Positions 1 through 8,367 of a DNA stretch of 35,398 nucleotides are shown piece after piece. Each line of letters starts with the position of its first letter. Position 1 is the stretch's first letter. Source of the DNA: Embleya sp040605455. Its GTDB lineage: Bacteria; Actinomycetota; Actinomycetes; Streptomycetales; Streptomycetaceae. The notes under the pieces are model-generated. The model was not told the DNA's origin and searched no databases. It saw nothing but the letters and a program-made list of their open reading frames with translations. A program made the position numbers and the translations under genes. The DNA lies in the NCBI RefSeq assembly GCF_040605455.1, contig NZ_JBEXCV010000098.1, positions 1 through 35,398 of the forward strand. The letters are read 5' to 3'.

Positions 1-118
1 CAGTCGCCGGTGAGCAGGCAGGCAGCCGACGGGCGCCCGACCCTCGCGTCCCGCGACGCGGCGGCGGGCGCCCGTCGCGCGTTCGACGGTGGCGAACACC
101 GGGCGTGCGACGGGCCGT

Positions 119-955
119 TCAACACCGATACGGCGACGCCGGGCGCACCACGGCCCGGTCCGTCGGGTCCAGTGACATCGTCGCCTCCAGGAGATCCTCC
201 AGATCGGGGTCCGGCCACGGGCGCACGGCGGCCAGCGGGGGACGGTGCCGGCCGGTGGCGATGTCCTCCAGGATGTCGGCGGCGCCGATCCGCCCCCCGA
301 TCGCCCGGTCGGTGGCCGGCGCGCTGCCGGTCCACGCCGCACGGAAGGAGGCGCCCAGGCTGTACACCTCGGCGACGTCGGTGAGGCGCACATGGTGTCC
401 GGGCCCGGTGTCCAGGAGTTGCCGGGCGATCTCGGGAGCCGTGGTCAGATCCATCCCGCCCCGGTAGGGAACCGGCAGCGGAAGCAGATCCGGGTGATGG
501 GTCAGATCGTGGTCGATGAACTCGATGCCGCCGCCCGGGGTGACCAGGATATTCATCGGCTGAATGTCCCCGTGGTGCCAACCCACCGTGTGCAGCCGCG
601 CCAGCGCCGCGAACGCCCGCCGGGCCAGCGCGGGCAACCGGTCCGCGAGACCGGGGCCGGCGCGGCGGGCCGACTCGCACCAGCGCCACAGGGTCATCCC
701 CGGACGCCACTCGACCGCCGTCCACACGCCGTCGCCGACGTGCCCGTGTGCGCCACCGACCGGGTACAGGCCCTGCTCGCGCAGGATGGTCAACGCGCGG
801 GCCTCGTGGTGCAGCGAGGCGACGTCGACAGGCCGCTCGGCCGTTTTGATCCGCCACCCTCCGGCCCGCCAGGCGTGGGTGTGATGCGAAGTCAGCGGGC
901 GGGGCGCGTCGGCGATGCCGAGGGTCTCCAACGCGGCGACGAGCAGCGGATCCAT
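119..955 (-). CDS. Ser/Thr protein kinase-like protein of the graspetide operon
   Basis: This 278-residue protein has a protein-kinase-like fold. A possible ATP-binding lysine is K37 (WRIKTA) and a helix-C-type glutamate is E51. The catalytic loop is HHGDIQPMN (residues 127-135), matching the HxDxxxxN pattern with D130 and N135. A metal-binding aspartate lies in EFIDHD (145-150). There is an APE motif at 173-175 and a DxxSLG-like helix at 193-201, as in eukaryotic-type Ser/Thr kinases. The ATG at 955 sits inside the end of tgmB, whose TGA is 958-960, so the two are probably translationally coupled and the kinase is the last gene of the operon. There is no membrane segment. Family membership is read from the motifs. 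That it modifies the RiPP precursor, or acts as a self-protection enzyme, is inferred only from the operon. A small-molecule phosphotransferase is the alternative. Confidence 0.85.
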   Translation of the reverse strand: MDPLLVAALETLGIADAPRPLTSHHTHAWRAGGWRIKTAERPVDVASLHHEARALTILREQGLYPVGGAHGHVGDGVWTAVEWRPGMTLWRWCESARRAGPGLADRLPALARRAFAALARLHTVGWHHGDIQPMNILVTPGGGIEFIDHDLTHHPDLLPLPVPYRGGMDLTTAPEIARQLLDTGPGHHVRLTDVAEVYSLGASFRAAWTGSAPATDRAIGGRIGAADILEDIATGRHRPPLAAVRPWPDPDLEDLLEATMSLDPTDRAVVRPASPYRC

Positions 956-957
956 TC

Positions 958-1935
958 TCACATTCTGGCGGACGCGCAGGACACGACGGCCCTGCGCCGG
1001 GCCGGGCCCTCGCACAGGACTCGGGCGAGCCGTGCCGAGATCGGCAGGCCGGTCGCACTCTCGATCCAACCGAACTCGCCCACGCAGTTGGTCTCCAGGT
1101 AGGTCCAGCCGGCCGAGGTGACCACGAAGTCCAGCGCGGCGTAGGTCAACCTCAGGTCGCGCACGTGCTCGACGCACGCCCTCGCGATCTCCGCCGGCGG
1201 GTCGATCGCCCGGTACTCGGCCGCCTCCTGCGGGACGGCCCGCCAGTCGAGCGCGCCGTTCGTCCTGATCGCGGCGGCGAACACCCGATCGTCCACGACG
1301 GTCACCCGGGCATCGAACAGCCGGTCCTCGACCAGGGCTTGCAGGTAGTGCAGGGTGCCGGCGATGCCCGTCAGATCGTCCGAGAGGTGGATGCGCGTGG
1401 TCGGGATGAAGGTGGTGTGCCGCTGGGTGAGCGCCTTGACCACGACCTTGTCCCGGTGTGCGGCGATGAACGCGCGGGCCGCCTGCGGATCGCTGGTGAA
1501 CAGCGTGTCGGGCACGGCGAAACCGTTGCGCGCGGCGGCCGCCAATTGGGTGGGCTTGTGCAGCGAGGCCGCCACGACGGTGGGGTCGTCGATCCACACC
1601 TTCAACGGGTGTGCGCGCAACAGGCCCAGCAGCGCCGTGGTGTTCTCGTCCGCGCGCCAGCGTTCCTCGGCGGTGGCCAGTGCGTCCGGGCGGGTGGGCT
1701 TGCGCCAGTAGACCGCACAGCGCTCGTCCAGGGTCACCGTCGCCCGCCCCGAGGTCAGCACGGTGTGCCAGCGCCCACCGGCGAACCGGCCGGTGACCAG
1801 CGGGCGTTCACGCAGCCGGCCCGGGTCCAGCCGGAGCAGGGCCACCGGGCCGCCGAGGAGGTGCGCCGCCACCATGTCGGCGGTCAGGTCCTCCTCGGTG
1901 GCCACGATCACGACGCTCGCGTCGTGATCAGTCAT
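958..1935 (-). CDS. tgmB: ATP-grasp ribosomal peptide maturase TgmB
   Basis: The 325-residue protein resembles the actinobacterial ATP-grasp peptide ligases (SAV_5884/TgmB type) that make graspetides by joining Asp/Glu side chains to Thr/Ser or Lys through acyl phosphates. Visible signs are the N-terminal pre-ATP-grasp domain with YWRKPTRP (76-83), a nucleotide-binding lysine in VVVKAL (164-169), and a C-terminal metal-binding stretch YLETNCVGEFGWIE, the usual ExN element. The start at 1935 lies inside tgmA, whose stop is 1928-1930, giving an 8-base overlap. AAGAAGG directly precedes the ATG and an AGGGGA lies about 11 bases further upstream, so translation is probably coupled to tgmA. No TgmC-type methyltransferase follows; a kinase-like gene takes its place. 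Confidence 0.92.
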   Translation of the reverse strand: MTDHDASVVIVATEEDLTADMVAAHLLGGPVALLRLDPGRLRERPLVTGRFAGGRWHTVLTSGRATVTLDERCAVYWRKPTRPDALATAEERWRADENTTALLGLLRAHPLKVWIDDPTVVAASLHKPTQLAAAARNGFAVPDTLFTSDPQAARAFIAAHRDKVVVKALTQRHTTFIPTTRIHLSDDLTGIAGTLHYLQALVEDRLFDARVTVVDDRVFAAAIRTNGALDWRAVPQEAAEYRAIDPPAEIARACVEHVRDLRLTYAALDFVVTSAGWTYLETNCVGEFGWIESATGLPISARLARVLCEGPARRRAVVSCASARM

Positions 1936-2119
1936 CCTTCTTGTATCCCCTGGGCTCCTGCGTTCCGGTGTAGGTGCCCGAGTCGACCGCGTGGATCAGC
2001 AGCGTGCCGCCCGGGGTGACGTTGACGCACAGATCGGGGTCGTAGTGATGGCGGGGCAGTGCGGGCGCACCTCGGGTGGGGACGGGGGCCCTGCGGCCGA
2101 GAATCAAGGGACCGGGCAT
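1928..2119 (-). CDS. tgmA: Putative ATP-grasp-modified RiPP precursor TgmA
   Basis: This small gene encodes 63 residues immediately upstream of the ATP-grasp maturase and overlaps it by 8 bases. The frame stays open further upstream, but the ATG at 2119 is preceded by AGGAGAGG at ideal spacing, so I take it as the start. The leader is rich in Pro, Arg and Gly, followed by YDPDLCVNV and a GGT turn (about residues 37-39), resembling the conserved leader segment of TgmA-like peptides. The C-terminal 18 residues are DSGTYTGTQEPRGYKKDD. They hold possible acceptors D46, E55, D62 and D63, and possible donors S47, T49, T51, T53, K60 and K61. The role as precursor comes from position, size and composition; the actual ring pattern cannot be read from sequence. 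Confidence 0.82.
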   Translation of the reverse strand: MPGPLILGRRAPVPTRGAPALPRHHYDPDLCVNVTPGGTLLIHAVDSGTYTGTQEPRGYKKDD

Positions 2120-2307
2120 GACCTCTCCTGACTGTGGGTGTCCGACGAACCCGAAACGGTACGTCATCTTCATCAACGCCCGGATGGGCCACATCAGTTG
2201 CACCTGCTTGGCAAAAAGAGGCGGGCGGCCTCGTCCGGTCGCGCCGAAGGCACTGCCGGCGAAGGGCCGGCCGGGGGCGTCGGTCGGCGGATCCGGACAC
2301 ACGTGAT

Positions 2308-2469
2308 CTCGATGACCGGATCGAAATGCGGATGCCGGGTGCGGACGGGCAGACCGCGATCGAGCAACTCCGGCGGCTGCCCGGCTTGTCGGTGATGGTG
2401 GTGGTGGTGCCGACCCGGTTCGAAGCAGGCCGGTACGTCCTGCGGGCGTTGCGCCGGGGCCCTCGCCGG
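2308..2469 (+). pseudogene. Remnant of a NarL/LuxR-type response regulator receiver domain
   Basis: One frame here reads MRMPGADGQTAIEQLRRLPG and soon after YVLRALRRG. This matches the segment after the phospho-acceptor Asp of NarL-family receiver domains (typically DxRMPGxDGxxAixxLrxLPG and YVlxALRaGAsGfLLK). Nothing upstream encodes the acidic pocket, and downstream the frame turns into Arg/Cys-rich non-coding sequence, so neither the phosphorylation site nor a DNA-binding domain remains. No plausible start codon or Shine-Dalgarno sequence precedes it. I read it as a fragment of a dead regulator gene, beside the remnant of a transporter gene on the other strand. Confidence 0.6.
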
Positions 2470-2488
2470 GTGCCGCGGGTCGCGAGCG

Positions 2489-2812
2489 TCAGTGCGACCC
2501 GGCGCCGGCGGCGCGTGTGCTGCCGGCGCCGGGTGTGCTGTCAGTCAGGCGTTCCTCCAGGTGTTTGCCCTCGATGTCCGGGTCGGGGACGTACTTGGCG
2601 AACCACTGGGGGTGGTACCAGAGCTTGGCGCGGATGATCGCCATCGTCGCCGGGACCAGGGTCAGCCGGACCACGAAGGCGTCCAGGAAGACACCGACCG
2701 CGAAGCCGAAGCCGATCGTCTTGATGGTCGGGTCGTCGGTGAACATGAACGCCACGAAGATCGCGAACATGATCAGCGCCGCCGCACACCGACGCATCGC
2801 AATCTCACCCAT
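2489..2812 (-). pseudogene. C-terminal fragment of an MMPL/RND-family transporter
   Basis: About 107 residues are open, and from about residue 9 they match the last part of actinobacterial MMPL lipid/drug exporters. There is a transmembrane helix (AALIMFAIFVAFMF), the DDPTIKTIGFG motif, a second helix with FLDAFVVRLTLVPATMAI, then KLWYHPQWFAKYVPDPDIEG, which resembles the usual cytoplasmic tail. Full-length MMPL proteins have about 700 or more residues and 11-12 helices, so over 80% is missing from the N-terminal side. No Shine-Dalgarno sequence precedes the first ATG. The break at about 2785-2812 runs into unrelated sequence. It is most likely a deletion remnant and not functional alone. Confidence 0.75.
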
Positions 2813-2822
2813 TTTGCCCCTT

Positions 2823-3170
2823 TCACCCCACTGAAGTCCTCAACGGCGCGCCGACGAACCCCACAGTCGCCGTCGAACCGACGAATCCCACCTCTGGGGC
2901 TGTGGCCGCGCACCACACCGTGCCGCCCATCGACCCGGGGAGATGCCATCCCCCCGCAGGTCCGTCCCAGGGCCGGACCCCTCCTGGCGGCCCGCCGCAT
3001 CGATCCCCCATCACGACAGCCCGCCCAACGCCGCGCATCAGTACGGGATCGGGGCTGACGGAGGAGTCGGGGCCGCTCGGTATCGGGCGATCGAGGGGCC
3101 GGCCTGCGGTGGGGGCCGCATTCGGTCGGCGTGGTCCTCGTGGTTGTATCGGGGCGAACGCCTGCCTTCG
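2823..3170. other. Intergenic stretch with no convincing gene
   Basis: Open frames cross this stretch, but their predicted proteins are low-complexity Pro/Arg/Gly sequences without recognisable motifs, and none has a good ribosome-binding site. It lies between the MMPL remnant and the rhomboid-like gene and probably holds the latter's promoter, which I could not pin down. Confidence 0.5.
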
Positions 3171-3974
3171 ATGGGAAGACCATTGCTCGTGCCCAGCCCG
3201 GAGTCGACACGGCGAGCCCTCGGTGCGGTCCGTGACTGGATGGTCTCCGCCCCCGGTACCTATATCTGGCTGCTGATCCTCTATGTGACGACAGCCGACC
3301 TGTACATGCGCCTGACCGCCGACGAGCGCATCGCCTTCCTCCGCCGACAGAGCACGAATCTGCACAACCTCGACACCGCGCCGCTGCGGGTGTTCGTGGC
3401 CAGCGCCGTATGGGACCAGGGTTTGCACCTGCTCAAATTCACGGTGATGTTCACCGTGCTGTGCGCGGTCGCCGAGCGGTGGCTGGGGACTCGGCGGTGG
3501 CTGGCCATCACCGCACTCGGGCACGTGGGCGCCACCTGCGTCAGCCAGGCGATCGTTCTGGCGCAGGTCCACGACGGGACTCTGGCGCGCAGTGCGCGCT
3601 TTCAGTTGGACGTCGGCCCCAGTTACGGGTACATGGCCATCGCGGGGGTGCTCTGCTACCGGATCGCCGGGCCGTGGCGATGGCCCTATCTGGCGGGCCT
3701 GGCCCTGTACGTCGGCCTGCCGATGTTCGTGCATCGGGACTTCACCGCGACCGGACATCTGAGCGCGGTGTTGATCGGGCTGTGCTGCCGGCGGTTGACG
3801 CGGGGGCGGCCGAAGTGGGACTCGGGTGCGTGGTGGCGCACGGTACGTCCACGGATCGGGCTGCCGGATCCCGCACCGCAGCCGGCGCCGGCAAAAGGCC
3901 CTCGCCCCGCCGCCGGCCCGGTCGAGGCGACATCCACCCCGAAGACACCCGGCAGCTCACCGAACGGGCGATGA
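3171..3974 (+). CDS. Rhomboid-like integral membrane protein
   Basis: From the ATG at 3171 this is a 267-residue multi-span membrane protein. Helices fall at about residues 30-45, 88-104, 111-131, 149-165, 172-187 and 196-207. The GPSYG motif places a serine at 151, and GHLSAVLIG places a histidine at 196, corresponding to the Ser-His dyad of rhomboid intramembrane proteases. The last 55 or so residues are a Pro/Ala-rich tail, probably cytoplasmic. Upstream the frame is open to 2943 but reads as low-complexity sequence, so I start at 3171; a GTG at 3189 with GGAAG upstream is the main alternative. Substrates are unknown. Proteolytic activity is plausible from the dyad, but actinobacterial rhomboid-like proteins are little characterised. 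Confidence 0.78.
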   Translation: MGRPLLVPSPESTRRALGAVRDWMVSAPGTYIWLLILYVTTADLYMRLTADERIAFLRRQSTNLHNLDTAPLRVFVASAVWDQGLHLLKFTVMFTVLCAVAERWLGTRRWLAITALGHVGATCVSQAIVLAQVHDGTLARSARFQLDVGPSYGYMAIAGVLCYRIAGPWRWPYLAGLALYVGLPMFVHRDFTATGHLSAVLIGLCCRRLTRGRPKWDSGAWWRTVRPRIGLPDPAPQPAPAKGPRPAAGPVEATSTPKTPGSSPNGR

Positions 3975-4114
3975 CCCTCCCGACACGCACCCGGGAGCCT
4001 TCGCCGCTCGGCCCCACACAAAAGCCGCTTCATGCGCACACCGCAGTCTCGAAGTCGCAACGAGACACGACATCGCGTATGTCGATGGTCGGATTTTCGC
4101 CCGATATGACCGGT

Positions 4115-4120
4115 TAGTGT
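4115..4120 (+). promoter_or_regulatory. Possible -10 element for a leaderless glgX transcript
   Basis: TAGTGT fits the actinobacterial -10 pattern TAnnnT and ends six bases before the glgX ATG at 4127. Transcription would start at or next to the ATG. No Shine-Dalgarno sequence is visible there, which supports a leaderless message. No convincing -35 box was found. Confidence 0.4.
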
Positions 4121-4126
4121 CACGTC

Positions 4127-6247
4127 ATGCAGGCATGGAATGGCAGCTCCCATCCCCTCGGCGCCACCTTCGACGGCTCGGGCACCAACTTCGCGGTGTT
4201 CTCCGAGGTCGCCGAACGCGTCGAGGTCGCGCTGATCGGCGAAGACGGCACCGAGCAGCGGGTGCGGCTGCCCGAGGTGGACGGCTTCGTGTGGCACGGC
4301 TACCTGCCCGGCGTCGGACCGCGTACGCGCTACGGGTACCGCGTGCACGGCCCGCACGATCCCGACCGGGGACATCGCTGCAATCCCGCGAAGATCCTGA
4401 TCGACCCCTACGCCAAGGCGATCGACGGCAACACCGATGGTGACCTGTCGCTGCTCGACTACCACCCCGAGGCGCGGGACCAGCAGAACACGTCGGACAA
4501 CCTGGGCCACACCATGCTGTCGGTGGTCACCGACTCGACCTTCGACTGGGGGGACGACCGCAGTCCGAACCGCCCCTACCACGAGACGGTGATCTACGAG
4601 GCGCACGTCAAGGGCATGACCCGCATCCACCCCGACGTCCCCGAACACCAGCGCGGCACCTACGCCGGCCTCGCCCATCCCGCCGTGATCGAGCACCTGA
4701 CCGCGCTCGGCGTCACCGCGATCGAGCTGATGCCGGTACACCAGTTCGTCCACGACGGATCGTTGCTCGACCGAGGGTTGTCGAACTACTGGGGCTACAA
4801 CACCATCGGCTTCCTCGCCCCGCACAACGCCTACTCCTCCTCCGGAACCCGCGGCGAACAGGTGACCGAGTTCAAGGCGATGGTCAAGGCCCTGCACGCG
4901 GCCGGAATCGAGGTCATCCTCGACGTCGTCTACAACCACACCGCCGAGGGCAACGAGTTGGGTCCCACGCTCTCCTTCCGCGGCATCGACAACGCCTCGT
5001 ACTACCGCCTGGTGGACGACGACCCGGCGCACTACTACGACACCACCGGCACCGGGAACAGCCTGCTGATGCGGCACCCCAACGTGCTCCAGCTGATCAT
5101 GGACTCGCTGCGCCACTGGGTCACCGACATGCACGTCGACGGCTTCCGTTTCGATCTGGCGGCCACCCTGGCCCGGCAGTTCCACGAGGTGGACCGGCTC
5201 TCCGCGTTTTTCGACCTGGTCCAGCAGGATCCGGTGGTCAGCCGGGTCAAGCTGATCGCCGAGCCGTGGGACCTGGGCGTAGGCGGCTACCAGGTGGGCA
5301 ACTTCCCGCCGCTGTGGAGCGAGTGGAACGGCAAGTTCCGGGACGGCGTACGCGACTTCTGGCGCGGCACGGACGGCGTGCTGCCCGAGTTCGCGGCCCG
5401 CCTGACCGGCTCCTCCGACCTGTACGCGAGCGAGCACCGCAGGCCGCTGGCAGGCGTCAACTTCGTCACCGCACACGACGGCTTCACCCTGCGCGACCTG
5501 GTGTCGTACAACAACAAGCGCAACGAGGCCAACGGCGAGGCGAGCCGTGACGGCGCCGAGGACAACCGCTCGTGGAACTCCGGCGTCGAGGGCGACACCG
5601 ACGACCCGAGCGTGCACGCGCTGCGCGAGCGCCGGCAACGCAACCTGCTCACGACCCTGTTCGTCGCGCAGGGCGTGCCGATGCTCTCGCACGGCGACGA
5701 ACTCGGCCGCACCCAGCACGGCAACAACAACGTGTACTGCCAGGACAACGAGATCGCCTGGATGGACTGGGCCCGGGCCACCGCCGACCCGGCCCGACGG
5801 GATCTCCTGGAGTTCACCCGCAGGCTGGTCCGGCTCCGCGCCGAACACCCCGTGCTGCGTCGCCGGCGCTTCTTCCGCGGCGACGGCACGGACGGTCCGG
5901 CCGACCTGGTGTGGTTCCGCCCGGACGGCGCGAAGATGACCGGCAAGGACTGGGATCGCCCCAACGCCCGCTCCGTGGTGGTCTTCCTCAACGGGGACGC
6001 CATCTCCGAACGGGATTCCCGAGGAGGCCCGATCGTCGACGACTCGTTCCTGTTCGTGCTCAACGCCCACTACGACGACATCGACGTACGCATTCCGGTC
6101 CTGCGTGACCACGGCGACATCTGGCACGTCGCGGTGGACACCAACGACCCGGACGGTGCCGACGAGGTGGAGGTCAAGGCGGGCAGCATCCGCGCGATCC
6201 GGGCACACAGCGCCCTGGTGTTGATCCGGCGCCGCCGCCCGAAGTGA
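4127..6247 (+). CDS. glgX: Glycogen debranching enzyme GlgX (isoamylase type)
   Basis: This 706-residue protein has the normal length for GlgX, a cytoplasmic GH13 enzyme that cleaves alpha-1,6 branches of limit dextrin during glycogen breakdown. The N-terminal beta-sandwich (CBM48-like, about 1-130) opens with HPLGATFDGSGTNFAVFSE. The four GH13 regions are DVVYNH (266-271), GFRFD with nucleophile D343, AEPWD with general acid E379, and TAHDG with D451 as transition-state stabiliser. No residue is missing. The gene stands alone, without other glg or tre genes nearby. It lacks a Shine-Dalgarno sequence and may be leaderless. It is convergent with the phospholipase C gene and shares a terminator with it. 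Confidence 0.97.
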   Translation: MQAWNGSSHPLGATFDGSGTNFAVFSEVAERVEVALIGEDGTEQRVRLPEVDGFVWHGYLPGVGPRTRYGYRVHGPHDPDRGHRCNPAKILIDPYAKAIDGNTDGDLSLLDYHPEARDQQNTSDNLGHTMLSVVTDSTFDWGDDRSPNRPYHETVIYEAHVKGMTRIHPDVPEHQRGTYAGLAHPAVIEHLTALGVTAIELMPVHQFVHDGSLLDRGLSNYWGYNTIGFLAPHNAYSSSGTRGEQVTEFKAMVKALHAAGIEVILDVVYNHTAEGNELGPTLSFRGIDNASYYRLVDDDPAHYYDTTGTGNSLLMRHPNVLQLIMDSLRHWVTDMHVDGFRFDLAATLARQFHEVDRLSAFFDLVQQDPVVSRVKLIAEPWDLGVGGYQVGNFPPLWSEWNGKFRDGVRDFWRGTDGVLPEFAARLTGSSDLYASEHRRPLAGVNFVTAHDGFTLRDLVSYNNKRNEANGEASRDGAEDNRSWNSGVEGDTDDPSVHALRERRQRNLLTTLFVAQGVPMLSHGDELGRTQHGNNNVYCQDNEIAWMDWARATADPARRDLLEFTRRLVRLRAEHPVLRRRRFFRGDGTDGPADLVWFRPDGAKMTGKDWDRPNARSVVVFLNGDAISERDSRGGPIVDDSFLFVLNAHYDDIDVRIPVLRDHGDIWHVAVDTNDPDGADEVEVKAGSIRAIRAHSALVLIRRRRPK

Positions 6248-6259
6248 GCGCCCGGCCGT

Positions 6260-6304
6260 CCGCGGTGCCTCGCCGTCCGCACATCCCAGGACGAGGCACC
6301 GCGG
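6260..6304. terminator. Bidirectional hairpin terminator between glgX and the phospholipase gene
   Basis: Two perfectly complementary 13-base arms lie at 6260-6272 (CCGCGGTGCCTCG) and 6292-6304 (CGAGGCACCGCGG), separated by a 19-base loop. They lie in the 69-bp gap between convergent stop codons, so the hairpin can serve both genes. There is no T-tract on either side, as is common for actinomycete terminators. Confidence 0.8.
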
Positions 6305-6316
6305 GCCGTTCGCCGA

Positions 6317-8329
6317 TCAGTCTCGGTTCGACGGGTGGACCGTACCGGCGTAGCGGCGGGTGAACCCGTCCGCCGCCGCGACCGTGATGTCGTACCGACC
6401 GTGCTCGTCGGTCGGCCACATCACGGTGTCCCGGTCCCGGGCGCCGATCCACTGCTCGCGGGCCGTTCCACCGAAGTCGTTCGGCGTGACGGTGAAGCGC
6501 ACGTCGGTGTCGCCGTCGTTGCCCAACCGCAACTCCACCCGGGCCGCGTCGGGCCGGCGGCCGCTCAGCGTGGCCCGGACCGAGGGAAGGGCGACGTCGC
6601 GCTGCGGATCGCGGACCACGGTGCCGGCGAAGCGCCGGACGAAGCCGTCCGCGCCGTGCACGCTGAAGTCGTAGGCGCCGTCGGTGCCGGCGGCGTCCCA
6701 CACGTAGGTCGCGCTCTTGCCCGGGGCCACGGTGAACGGGGTGCCCGCGAACGGGAGCACGATGTTGGGGAACACGGTGAAGTGGTAGGTCACCGTGCCC
6801 TCATTGGCCAGCGTGCACTCCACCCGGCCGGTCTTGCGGTCGACGGTGACATCCGCCCAGGGGCGGTACGGCAGCGGCCGGTGCGGTCGGTAGCCGGGTT
6901 CCTGGGTGGGTACCTGTTGGGCACCGGGCGCCGGGAGCTTGACGCCGGGCAGCGCCTTGGCCGCATCCGCCTTGGCGATCAGCGGGTTGGTGTCGGGCAG
7001 GGCCGGGATCGTGTAGTCGGGCCGGGCGAAGTCGAAGCACGAGGTGAGGTCACCGCAGACCGCGCGACGCCACGCGGAGATGTTGGGTTCGTTCACCCCG
7101 GTCACCGTCTCCAGGAAGCGCAGCACCGAAGTGTGGTCGGCCACCTGGGAGTTGACATGCCCGCCGCGGCTCCAAGGCGAGGCGATCCACAGCGGTACGC
7201 GCGAGCCGAGGCCGATCGGCCGGCCCCCGACGAACTCCTCGGGGGTGCCCGGCTCGGGCATCGGCGGCACCACGTGGTCGAAGTAGCCGTCGTTCTCGTC
7301 GTACATCAACAGGAACACGGTGTGCTTCCACACCTCGGGGTTGGCGAACATCGACTGCATCGCGGTGTTCACCCAGTGCGCACCGTAGTTGGGTCCGGCA
7401 TCGGGGTGTTCGCAGAACAGATAGGGCGCGACCAGCCAGGAGACGGTGGGCAGCGTGCCGTCCTTGCAGTGCGCGTCGAACGCGGTCAGGTCCCACTTGG
7501 TCATCGCGTTGATGTAACGCGGGTCGTCCTTGGGGAAGTTGTGGAACTGCTTGAAGTAGGACAGGCCGTTGTCGTCGTAGTCGCCGTAGCGCTCGTCCTT
7601 GCTCGGGTTGTGGTAGACGCGCCAGCTCACCCCGGCGGCGGACAGCCGCTCGGCGTAGGTGGTCCAGTCGGCGACCGGATTGTCGGTGACGGGTGTGTTG
7701 TCGATCCACGGACCGGTGGTCCCGTCCCGGCCGGGTCCGGCGGTGCCCGACCACAGGTAGAGCCGGTTCGGGTCGGTGGGGCCGTTGAGCGAGGTGAAGT
7801 AGGCGTCGCACACGGTGAACGCGTCGGCGAGGGCGTACTGGTAAGGGATGTCCTCGCGGTTGAAGTAGCCCATCGAGCGCTCGCCCTTGGCCGCGACCCA
7901 GCGGTTCTGCGCGCCGTTGTTGACCGCGGTGTGGCCGGTGCTCCAGTCGTGCGGGAGGCCGCCGGCGTTCTGCGCGTTGTACTTGGTGGAGTCCATCCGA
8001 TACGGCAGCAGGTAGCCACCGTCGGTGCGGCCGGGGTGTGGCTGACGAAACACGTCGTCGCCCCCCGGCAGCACCAGCCCCTGGCGGTCGGCGAACCCGC
8101 GCACGCCTGCGAGGGTGCCGAAGTAGTGGTCGAAGCTGCGGTTCTCCTGCATCAGGATCACCACGTGCCGAACGTCCTTGATACTGCCGGGCTTCGGGCG
8201 GCGGGCGGCGTCCGCGGCGGGGTCCGGTGCCGGGTCCGCGTGGGCGGAGGTCGCGGTGAGGCCCACCGCGCCGGCCGCGCCGACGGCGGCGGAGGCGCCC
8301 ACGAAGGAGCGGCGGCTGAACTCGGTCAT
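6317..8329 (-). CDS. Phosphocholine-type phospholipase C, Tat-exported
   Basis: This 670-residue secreted enzyme resembles bacterial phosphocholine-preferring phospholipases C, which hydrolyse phosphatidylcholine or sphingomyelin to diacylglycerol or ceramide plus phosphocholine. It starts with a twin-arginine signal (SRRSFVGASAAVGAAGAVGL) ending near AHA. The phosphoesterase domain (about 50-460) carries HVVILMQENRSFDHYFG (55-71) and a DENDGYFDHVVPP metal/active-site element. Two repeated C-terminal beta domains follow (DUF756 type, about 500-585 and 590-670). The ATG at 8329 begins at the signal peptide; an AAAGG lies about 11 bases upstream. It is 38 bases downstream of the EEP-like gene on the same strand, probably one operon. 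Secretion is strongly supported; substrate preference is inferred from family resemblance. Confidence 0.95.
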   Translation of the reverse strand: MTEFSRRSFVGASAAVGAAGAVGLTATSAHADPAPDPAADAARRPKPGSIKDVRHVVILMQENRSFDHYFGTLAGVRGFADRQGLVLPGGDDVFRQPHPGRTDGGYLLPYRMDSTKYNAQNAGGLPHDWSTGHTAVNNGAQNRWVAAKGERSMGYFNREDIPYQYALADAFTVCDAYFTSLNGPTDPNRLYLWSGTAGPGRDGTTGPWIDNTPVTDNPVADWTTYAERLSAAGVSWRVYHNPSKDERYGDYDDNGLSYFKQFHNFPKDDPRYINAMTKWDLTAFDAHCKDGTLPTVSWLVAPYLFCEHPDAGPNYGAHWVNTAMQSMFANPEVWKHTVFLLMYDENDGYFDHVVPPMPEPGTPEEFVGGRPIGLGSRVPLWIASPWSRGGHVNSQVADHTSVLRFLETVTGVNEPNISAWRRAVCGDLTSCFDFARPDYTIPALPDTNPLIAKADAAKALPGVKLPAPGAQQVPTQEPGYRPHRPLPYRPWADVTVDRKTGRVECTLANEGTVTYHFTVFPNIVLPFAGTPFTVAPGKSATYVWDAAGTDGAYDFSVHGADGFVRRFAGTVVRDPQRDVALPSVRATLSGRRPDAARVELRLGNDGDTDVRFTVTPNDFGGTAREQWIGARDRDTVMWPTDEHGRYDITVAAADGFTRRYAGTVHPSNRD

Positions 8330-8367
8330 GACGAACCGACCTTTCGAGGAGGGGAGGTGATGGGGAG

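Noticed and set aside
3686..6208. 840-codon open frame on the minus strand opposite glgX
   Set aside because: It is the mirror of the GlgX coding frame; its product is Val/Gly/Arg-rich low complexity with no family motif, an effect of high GC content.
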